Source: Syntrophaceae bacterium UBA2210 (lineage in GTDB: Bacteria > Desulfobacterota > Syntrophia > Syntrophales > UBA2210). Taken from it: a stretch of DNA of 6,496 nucleotides. Positions 1 to 4,436 of this stretch are shown here, piece by piece. The notes beneath the pieces were generated by a model. It had not been told where the DNA came from. It worked only from the letters and a program-made list of their open reading frames with translations, and did not search any database. Positions within the stretch are counted from its first letter, which is position 1. Each line of letters starts with the position of its first letter. The translations under genes and the position numbers were made by a program. Where the stretch lies: positions 24,028 to 30,523 of the forward strand of contig DCUQ01000059.1 in assembly GCA_002327865.1 (NCBI GenBank). Reading direction: 5' to 3'.

Positions 1-342
1 GAACGCGAGATCAAGGGCAAATTACTGCTCCTGAGGGAACGATTTCTGGAAACAGAGGGGAAAACCAGGCTGATAGAAGGACTGATACGGGAATCGATAA
101 CCGCTTTTGTTTCTATCTTTGGCGGGATCCTCTATCTCAAGGGCGCGAATATTTCCCTTTCCAGGCGGGAGATCGTGGAGGCGCTTGCCCGTGAAATCCC
201 GGTTGACGGAAGTGTTTTTATGAAATGTCTTGACATAAAGGAAGAAAAGAAAAAATATGCCTCTTCTGAGGTAAACGCGCTTTTTATGGCGTACCTGGCG
301 GAGGCAAGAAAATTGTGGGAATTTGTCGACAAGCTGGAATAA
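1..342 (+). CDS. 3' end of a hypothetical protein gene (5' part outside the window)
   Basis: Reading frame 1 is open from the first base to a TAA at 340-342 and gives 113 residues with no start in view, so this is a C-terminal fragment. It begins with a charged helical stretch (EREIKGKLLLLRERF) and continues with predicted amphipathic helices and a short hydrophobic piece (AFVSIFGGILYL, about fragment residues 36-47). It ends with another charged helix rich in Lys and Glu. There is no signal peptide, metal motif or catalytic signature in the visible part. From memory, similar C-terminal helical segments occur in deltaproteobacterial proteins annotated as putative nucleotidyltransferase-fold proteins, but the domain that would prove this is not in the window. 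An 83-base gap separates it from lemA, so co-transcription is possible but not shown. The coding status is well supported; the function is unknown. Confidence 0.75.
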   Translation, partial: EREIKGKLLLLRERFLETEGKTRLIEGLIRESITAFVSIFGGILYLKGANISLSRREIVEALAREIPVDGSVFMKCLDIKEEKKKYASSEVNALFMAYLAEARKLWEFVDKLE

Positions 343-363
343 TCGGAAAGAGGTTTTACAAGA

Positions 364-398
364 GATAGTTTTTTGCCCGGAAATATCCGGGTACTATC
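364..398. repeat. Nested inverted repeat upstream of lemA
   Basis: Outer arms GATAGT (364-369) and ACTATC (393-398) are perfectly complementary. They enclose a second perfect hairpin, CCCGGA (376-381) and TCCGGG (386-391), with the loop AATA. Six bases (TTTTTG) lie between the arms on the left and one on the right, so the fold would be a stem with a lopsided internal bulge. No T-run follows on the + strand, so it is not a standard Rho-independent terminator. It could be an operator, since it sits in and around the possible -35/-10 spacer, or a stabilising or processing structure at the 5' end of the lemA message. Confidence 0.5.
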
Positions 399-400
399 AT
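373..400 (+). promoter_or_regulatory. Possible sigma70 promoter for lemA
   Basis: TTGCCC (373-378) and TATCAT (395-400) are separated by 16 bases, matching the -35 and -10 consensus at 4 and 5 of 6 positions. The inner palindrome CCCGGA-AATA-TCCGGG occupies most of the spacer, which is where spacer-binding activators such as MerR-type proteins sit. The match is modest, and the spacing one base below optimum could be chance. Confidence 0.25.
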
Positions 401-425
401 TTAAAAAGCAGGAGGGATCATACAC

Positions 426-1004
426 ATGGCGGAAGCTAATAAAAAGAAGATCATAATCAAGATAGTTATCGTACTGTCGATCATACTGATAATCTATTCC
501 GGCATCAAGGGTGTTTACAACAGCTTTGTAACCCTTGACGAGGGGGTAAAGGCGTCGTGGGCGCAGGTGGAGAATCAGTTGCAGCGGAGATACGACCTTA
601 TACCTAACCTCGTGGAAACGGTGAAAGGCTTTGCCGCACAGGAAAAGGAAGTTTTTATCGGTGTTACCGAGGCCAGGTCCAAAGTTGCCGGGGCAAATAG
701 CGTTCCCGATAAAATAGCGGCAAACAACCAGTTGACCGGTGCATTGAGCAGGCTGCTTGTCACCGTCGAACGGTATCCCGATATCAAATCGAATCAGAAC
801 TTCCTCAGCCTTCAGGATGAACTGGCCGGTACGGAAAACAGGATCGCGGTTGAACGGAGACGCTATAATGAGGCGGTAAAGACGTATAACATCAAGATAA
901 GGACCTTTCCTGCCAATATAATGGCCGGCATGTTTGGTTTCACGAAGGCGACGTTCTTCGATGTCCCCGAATCTGCCAAGGGGGTCCCGGAAGTCAAGTT
1001 CTAG
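426..1004 (+). CDS. lemA: LemA family membrane-anchored protein
   Basis: This 192-residue protein has the normal size and layout of LemA. A Lys-rich N-terminus is followed by one hydrophobic segment (about residues 9-26), probably an uncleaved signal anchor that leaves the rest outside the cytoplasmic membrane. The family signature follows: YNSFVTLDEGVKASWAQVEN and QLQRRYDLIPNLVETVKG (residues 31-68). The C-terminus has the typical helical-bundle ending FPANIMAGMFGFTKATFF (161-178). The ATG is preceded by AGGAGGG (410-416) at nine bases. The biochemical role of LemA proteins is poorly defined; many are encoded beside TPM-domain (YgcG-like) proteins, but no such partner follows here. The next gene is an acyltransferase whose ribosome binding site overlaps the lemA stop, so the two are probably one transcript and may share an envelope-related role, which is inference. 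The family call is very secure. Confidence 0.96.
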   Translation: MAEANKKKIIIKIVIVLSIILIIYSGIKGVYNSFVTLDEGVKASWAQVENQLQRRYDLIPNLVETVKGFAAQEKEVFIGVTEARSKVAGANSVPDKIAANNQLTGALSRLLVTVERYPDIKSNQNFLSLQDELAGTENRIAVERRRYNEAVKTYNIKIRTFPANIMAGMFGFTKATFFDVPESAKGVPEVKF

Positions 1005-1015
1005 GAGGTGTTGCC

Positions 1016-1927
1016 GTGCTCTCTTTTCTGCCGTCACATCTTCTGGGTGTTATAACGATTGTGCTTATGACGTTGAATACGGCTTTGGCCATGGTTCCTG
1101 TCTATATCCTTTCGTTGTTGAAATTTCTCATACGCCTGCCTGCCTGGCAACGGGTATGCGGGCGCATGCTGATGAAAGTAGCGACAATCTGGATGTGGGG
1201 GATTATATATATTCTCAAGCTGACGCAAAAGGTATCGTGGGATATTCAGGGAATCAACGATCTCGACCCCGGCGAGTGGTATTTTGTCAACAGCAATCAT
1301 CAGCACTGGACCGATATTCTTGTTATCTTGAAGGTGTTCGTCGGTCGTATTCCCTTTCCTAAATTTTTTCTCAAGAAAGAACTCTTCTGGGTGCCTATGT
1401 TAGGGACCGCATGGTGGGCGCTGGATTACCCGTTCATGAAGCGCTATTCAAGGGATTTTATCGAAAAACATCCCGAGCTTCGCGGTGCCGATCTCGAGAC
1501 GACCCGGAAGGCGTGTGCCCGGTACAAAAATTCTCCCGTTTCCATAATGAATTTCATCGAGGGGACAAGGTTTACACAGAAGAAACACGATCGCCAGAAA
1601 TCCCCCTACCGTCACCTTCTGCGTCCGAAGGCGGGCGGACTGGCCTTCGCTATCAGCGCGATGGCCGGCAGAATAACCAATATACTCGATGTAACGATCG
1701 TGTATCCCGAAGGGCCAGGATCCGGAAAATTCTGGGATTTTATCTGCGGCCGCGTTTCCAGGATTGTTGTAAGAGTCAAAAAGCTGAAAATCCCGGAAGA
1801 ATTCCTCTCAGGAGATTATCAGCATGATCCTGACTTTCGGAGACGGTTCCAGGCATGGGTAAGCGGGCTCTGGCATAAAAAGGACGAACAGATAGAGAAC
1901 CTTATGAGAGAATACCAAATCGCCTGA
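1016..1927 (+). CDS. PlsC-domain acyltransferase, YihG-like
   Basis: The 303-residue product matches E. coli YihG in length and in its distinctive motifs as I remember them. It has an N-terminal hydrophobic region (about residues 8-38) and a second one (about 53-69). The acyltransferase HX4D motif is NHQHWTD (His95, Asp100), followed by PFPKFFLKKELFWVPMLG and ALDYPFMKRYSR. The glycerophosphate-binding motif FIEGTRFTQKKH (Glu182-Arg185) and RPKAGG (203-208) follow. The family transfers an acyl chain from a thioester to lysophosphatidate-like acceptors at the inner membrane; the exact acceptor is not evident. I chose the GTG at 1016 because AGGAGG at 1003-1008, overlapping the lemA TAG, sits seven bases before it. 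The TTG at 1011 is too close to that site. Tight linkage to lemA implies co-translation. The stop is TGA at 1925-1927, followed at once by an in-phase TAA. Confidence 0.93.
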   Translation: MLSFLPSHLLGVITIVLMTLNTALAMVPVYILSLLKFLIRLPAWQRVCGRMLMKVATIWMWGIIYILKLTQKVSWDIQGINDLDPGEWYFVNSNHQHWTDILVILKVFVGRIPFPKFFLKKELFWVPMLGTAWWALDYPFMKRYSRDFIEKHPELRGADLETTRKACARYKNSPVSIMNFIEGTRFTQKKHDRQKSPYRHLLRPKAGGLAFAISAMAGRITNILDVTIVYPEGPGSGKFWDFICGRVSRIVVRVKKLKIPEEFLSGDYQHDPDFRRRFQAWVSGLWHKKDEQIENLMREYQIA

Positions 1928-1981
1928 TAACGGCAAAAACAGGGGACGTATCCCGCGATTCCCCGGAATACCGGTTTGGCC

Positions 1982-3568
1982 GTGAATATTGCCATTATCG
2001 CTCCTCCATATCCGCTCGAGGAGGCCCCGGCGCCTCCGCTGGGCGTCTCTTACGTCGCAGCCGCGTTTGAAGCGGCCGGATGTAACGTGAAGATAATGGA
2101 TTATATCGTATCCCGTTACACGCCGGAGAAGCTGAAAAACGCGATCGACGCATTCGAGCCCGATGTCATCGGCGCTACCTCCGTAACCATGAATTTTCCG
2201 GTCGCCGCAGGTATAATGCGGACCGCCAAAAAACACAGACCCTCCGTGGTGACCGTTATGGGCGGTCCCCACGTCTCGTTCGATGCCGAAAATACGCTCG
2301 CGACCTGTCCTGAAATAGACCTGCTGGTCATCGGAGAAGGGGAGAGGACCATAATGGAACTTGTCCCCCGGCTTGCGGACAGAAACGCGTGGCCCGACAT
2401 AGCGGGACTCGCTTTCAGAGAGGAGGGCGGGATCGTTGTCACGCGCCCGAGGGAACTGATCGATGATCTCGATTCCATCCCCATGCCTGCACGGCATCTC
2501 CTGCCCATGTCACGGTATAATGCCCTCGGTTTTCCAGTCAGCATAATAACGAGCAGGGGATGTCCGAACTCGTGCATATTCTGCCAGGGGAGACGCATGG
2601 TGGGAAAGAAAGTCCGCTACCGGACGGTGGAACATGTCATGGACGAGATAGAGCGGATACTCGCCTATGGAATTTCCAGGATAAATATAGCGGACGACCT
2701 TTTTACATCGAACAAGGCACGGGTCTGCGGATTATGCGGAGAGATCATAAGACGCGGGTTCGATTTCAAGTGGAGCGCCTTCTCACGTGTCAATACCGTC
2801 GACCGCGAAATTCTCGAGATTATGCGTGAAGCCGGATGCGACAGTATCAGTTTCGGCATCGAATCCGGCAATCCGGAGATGCTCAAGCGTATCAGGAAAG
2901 GCATCACGCTGGAGCAGGCACGCAACGCGGTCAGGCTGTGCGGGGAAACGGGCATCCTGGCCCATGCATCCTTCATGGTCGGTCTGCCCGGGGAAACTCC
3001 CGAAACGCTTAGAGACACGCGGGAATTTTCACGTAGCCTCGGCATACCCCACGGATACCATTTTCTTGCGCCGTTTCCCGGGACCACCGTGCGTGAAAGA
3101 ATCGAGGAATACGATCTCGAAATCCTGACCGATGACTGGGAGAGGTACGACGCAAACAGTGCCATCGTCAGGACGTCAAAACTCGCGCCCGAAGATATCG
3201 AAGCATTCGTCAGGGAATTCGAAAAGGAAATAAACGACGAATGGGAAAAGAAGATACTGGATTACAGGGCGGGGAGAGGGTCGCCGGAAGATAACTTCAG
3301 GATCGAAGGGCACTTCAGGATGCAGCTTGTCTACAGGCTCCTGTCGGAAGATCTGATCGAAACCTGCGGCTGTTTTCCCGTGCGTAACCTTTCAAACGGC
3401 CGGGCGGTCGCCATGCTGTGCGGAGCAATCGAACATGCGACCGGTTTTCATTCCGGACTGGTACGCGCAACCATAGAGGATTTTATCCGCGCCGGATACA
3501 TAAGGTCCAGGCGTGTCGGAAGCAATATCGATTGGCACTGGACTCATAACAACCGCGTCGACGGCTGA
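1982..3568 (+). CDS. B12-binding-domain radical SAM protein of unknown substrate
   Basis: The product is about 528 residues (530 if the TTG at 1976 is used; the residue numbers here count from that TTG). Residues 1-140 form a Rossmann-like cobalamin-binding domain (IAIIAPPYP near the start, VMGGPHVSF at 94-102, LVIGEGERT at 117-125). The base-off DxHxxG motif is absent, as is common in this class. The radical SAM core follows: SRGCPNSCIFC provides the CxxxCxxC [4Fe-4S] ligands (Cys196, Cys200, Cys203), and SFGIESGN (292-299) is the SAM-binding glycine motif. Residues 440-530 are an extension that ends in a winged-helix-like stretch. Relatives include BchE-type cyclases and hopanoid methylases, but the substrate here is unknown. 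GTG at 1982 is preferred because homologues usually begin just before NIAIIAPPYP; neither start has a good Shine-Dalgarno site. The 48-base gap from the acyltransferase suggests one operon. Confidence 0.9.
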   Translation: MNIAIIAPPYPLEEAPAPPLGVSYVAAAFEAAGCNVKIMDYIVSRYTPEKLKNAIDAFEPDVIGATSVTMNFPVAAGIMRTAKKHRPSVVTVMGGPHVSFDAENTLATCPEIDLLVIGEGERTIMELVPRLADRNAWPDIAGLAFREEGGIVVTRPRELIDDLDSIPMPARHLLPMSRYNALGFPVSIITSRGCPNSCIFCQGRRMVGKKVRYRTVEHVMDEIERILAYGISRINIADDLFTSNKARVCGLCGEIIRRGFDFKWSAFSRVNTVDREILEIMREAGCDSISFGIESGNPEMLKRIRKGITLEQARNAVRLCGETGILAHASFMVGLPGETPETLRDTREFSRSLGIPHGYHFLAPFPGTTVRERIEEYDLEILTDDWERYDANSAIVRTSKLAPEDIEAFVREFEKEINDEWEKKILDYRAGRGSPEDNFRIEGHFRMQLVYRLLSEDLIETCGCFPVRNLSNGRAVAMLCGAIEHATGFHSGLVRATIEDFIRAGYIRSRRVGSNIDWHWTHNNRVDG

Positions 3569-3618
3569 AAAATTTTTCTGTTTTTTAACTTGACTTTAAA
3601 TTTCGGTATCTCTAATAT
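3568..3618 (+). promoter_or_regulatory. Sigma70-type promoter with A/T-rich upstream tract, for the regulator gene
   Basis: TTGACT (3590-3595) and TAATAT (3613-3618) are 17 bases apart, 5 of 6 matches each to the -35 and -10 consensus at the ideal spacing. Just upstream, 3568-3588 is a run of A and T tracts (AAAAATTTTTCTGTTTTTTAA) that resembles an UP element bound by the RNA polymerase alpha subunits. It directly follows the radical SAM stop codon and could also serve as a weak end for that transcript, but there is no G/C-rich stem. Transcription should begin near 3625, leaving a leader of about 67 bases. This is the best promoter in the window. Confidence 0.75.
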
Positions 3619-3624
3619 TCAGTT

Positions 3625-3641
3625 TGTTCAACAATTGAACA
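3625..3641. promoter_or_regulatory. Candidate operator palindrome at the predicted transcription start
   Basis: TGTTCAA (3625-3631), CAA, TTGAACA (3635-3641) is a perfect 7-bp inverted repeat with a three-base centre. It begins seven bases after the -10 hexamer, so a bound dimer would block RNA polymerase. Size, symmetry and position suit a winged-helix dimer, and the gene immediately downstream encodes one. Autoregulation is therefore the simplest inference. No second copy was found in the window. Confidence 0.5.
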
Positions 3642-3691
3642 TGGCTTGCAGGTTGTAAACTCTTATTCGTAATACGGAACGGAGGCTACAT

Positions 3692-4036
3692 ATGCAGAAC
3701 CAGGCAGGCGATCTTAAAGACGGAGAGCTTCTCCAACTCTTGAAAGAGTTGGAATCGTCTCCCCGCATAACTCAGCGAGAGCTGTCTTCCAGGCTGGGTA
3801 TCAGCCTGGGCAAAGTCAACTACATTGTCAAAGCACTTATAGAAAAAGGGTTTGTCAAGGCAAGCCTTTTCAAGGAAAGTAATAAAAAAAGCGCCTACTT
3901 TTATGTGCTTACGCCGCATGGTCTCGAGGAAAAAGCAAAAATCACCTACCGTTTTCTTAAGAGAAAGATGCGGGAGTACGACCAGTTGAAAGAAGAGATA
4001 GAACAACTGAAAAAAGAAACGAAGGACCGGTTCTAG
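3692..4036 (+). CDS. MarR family EPS-associated transcriptional regulator
   Basis: The gene encodes a 114-residue protein with one DNA-binding domain and a helical tail. A leading helix ([13 protein letters not shown], 10-22) is followed by a clear helix-turn-helix ([20 protein letters not shown], 26-45). The third helix continues as [10 protein letters not shown], and a beta wing (about 56-74) ends in [15 protein letters not shown]. The last 30 residues ([17 protein letters not shown]) are a likely dimerising coiled coil. This length and order are those I know from the small MarR-like regulators found at exopolysaccharide loci, and polysaccharide-precursor genes lie just downstream. The ATG at 3692 has GGAGG (3681-3685) six bases before it. 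The gene has its own promoter and palindrome, suggesting autoregulation. It is separated from the sugar genes by a repeat block containing terminator-like hairpins, so it is probably a mostly monocistronic unit. It also looks more A/T-rich than the genes on either side. Confidence 0.88.
   Translation: MQNQAGDLKDGELLQLLKELESSPRITQRELSSRLGISLGKVNYIVKALIEKGFVKASLFKESNKKSAYFYVLTPHGLEEKAKITYRFLKRKMREYDQLKEEIEQLKKETKDRF
3722..3762. repeat. Strong inverted repeat inside the regulator coding sequence
   Basis: TCCAACTCTT (3732-3741) and AAGAGTTGGA (3744-3753) are perfectly complementary over ten pairs with only GA between them. Outer arms GGAGA (3722-3726) and TCTCC (3758-3762) add five pairs beyond a 5 x 4 internal loop. 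It covers codons for the first helix, starting 30 bases after the ATG. It could be an RNA hairpin affecting early elongation or mRNA stability, or a second protein-binding site. The structure is exact, but a function is not shown. Confidence 0.5.
3789..3809. repeat. Second inverted repeat in the helix-turn-helix coding region
   Basis: CCAGGCTG (3789-3796), GGTAT, CAGCCTGG (3802-3809) is a perfect eight-pair stem. A weaker one, AAGGC-AA-GCCTT, follows at 3857-3868. On its own an eight-pair stem is not rare in a window this size; it is recorded because it lies only 35 bases after the ten-pair repeat. Confidence 0.35.
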
Positions 4037-4159
4037 GCGCCTGCCGTCCCGCGACGCAACTTCTGATGTAATTCAGGAGGCGGAGCTGCATCTAAGGGCA
4101 ATTATTAATTTTGAATGCTTAATGCTTAATGAAACGCTTTTAAGTTAGTTCGTACCGCC

Positions 4160-4194
4160 ATTCCGGCGGACGCCGGAATCCAGTTCTTTTTTTT
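4160..4194 (+). terminator. Hairpin repeat copy 1 followed by a T-run; possible terminator for the regulator
   Basis: ATTCCGGCG (4160-4168), GA, CGCCGGAAT (4171-4179) is a perfect nine-pair stem followed by CCAGTTC and eight T residues (4187-4194). The stem belongs to the repeat family (+ orientation, ends in TCCAG). The seven bases between stem and T-run are more than ideal for an intrinsic terminator, so efficiency is uncertain. It lies 123 bases after the regulator stop. Confidence 0.5.
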
Positions 4195-4217
4195 CGTCAT
4201 ACCGGCGAAAGCCGGGG
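4195..4217 (+). repeat. Hairpin repeat copy 2 (GAAA tetraloop)
   Basis: After CGTCATA, CCGGC (4202-4206), GAAA, GCCGG (4211-4215) forms a five-pair stem capped by a GNRA tetraloop. The outer pairs seen in copy 1 are lost on the 3' side (GGGGC instead of GGAAT), so this copy has begun to decay. Confidence 0.65.
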
Positions 4218-4238
4218 CACTATCAAGATGCCTCATAT

Positions 4239-4262
4239 AGTCATACCGGCCGCCTCCCCGGT
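4239..4262 (+). repeat. Degenerate hairpin repeat copy 3
   Basis: It starts with the family head GTCATACCGG, then diverges. ACCGG (4245-4249) can still pair with CCGGT (4258-4262) across eight unrelated bases. No TCCAG tail is present. It is probably a decayed or interrupted copy. Confidence 0.4.
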
Positions 4263-4294
4263 GAAATTCGTAGTCCGGGAACTGCCTGATAACA

Positions 4295-4331
4295 CTGGAT
4301 TCCGTGTCGTGCTTCGCGTGCACGGAATGAC
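4295..4331 (-). repeat. Hairpin repeat copy 4, reverse orientation
   Basis: Read on the + strand it begins CTGG and ends GAATGAC, the mirror of copy 1. ATTCCGTG (4299-4306) and CACGGAAT (4321-4328) form an eight-pair stem. The inside carries GC-TTC-GC, so the - strand reads GCGAAGC at the tip. Two base pairs differ from copy 1, and both changes keep the pairing. Confidence 0.65.
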
Positions 4332-4340
4332 AAAAAGGGG

Positions 4341-4375
4341 CTGGACACCGGTTTTCACCGGTGTGACGACTTTTT
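4341..4375 (-). repeat. Hairpin repeat copy 5, reverse orientation, followed by a T-run on the + strand
   Basis: After CTGG, ACACCGGT (4345-4352), TTTC, ACCGGTGT (4357-4364) is a perfect eight-pair stem. On the - strand the loop is GAAA. Three pairs differ from copy 1, all compensated. On the + strand it is followed by GACGAC and five T residues (4371-4375), so it also resembles a weak intrinsic terminator facing the epimerase gene. Confidence 0.65.
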
Positions 4376-4389
4376 ACAAACGTATCAAC

Positions 4390-4436
4390 ATTAAAAATTC
4401 AACATTGCATTCAAGGTGTTTCCATTAAAAATTCAA
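4390..4436 (+). repeat. Direct repeat ATTAAAAATTCAA running into the epimerase 5' end
   Basis: ATTAAAAATTCAA occurs at 4390-4402 and again at 4424-4436. The first copy is followed by CATTGCATTC. The second is followed by two AATCCAA units and then AATTGCATTC (4451-4460), so the similarity continues after an internal expansion. The second copy lies inside the open frame of the epimerase. Confidence 0.7.

Noticed and set aside
132..1037. 301-residue open frame on the - strand across lemA
   Set aside because: It is antisense to a clear LemA gene and to the upstream fragment, has no recognisable domain, and its sequence mirrors the lemA codons.
1941..1954. AGGGGA followed by a small inverted repeat (GGGA-CGTA-TCCC) as a ribosome binding site for the radical SAM gene
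   Set aside because: No ATG, GTG or TTG in the right frame lies within a usable distance; the first candidates are at 1976 and 1982, too far away.
1808..2497. 229-residue open frame on the - strand over the acyltransferase/radical SAM junction
   Set aside because: It overlaps two well-supported genes, has low-complexity charged composition and no family resemblance.
4150..4370. Possible CRISPR array
   Set aside because: The repeats are short hairpins in both orientations with variable stems and irregular gaps, without constant repeats or spacers and without cas genes.
4372..4401. Possible promoter for the epimerase (TTTACA with an A/T-rich stretch downstream)
   Set aside because: No -10-like hexamer occurs at 16-18 bases; the A/T richness comes from the direct repeats.
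4126..4428. Short open frames on both strands in the repeat block (65 and 66 residues)
   Set aside because: The - strand frame translates the hairpin repeats into the familiar spurious peptides (APAFAGMT, WIPASAGM). The + strand frame also runs through the hairpin copies and has no ribosome binding site.
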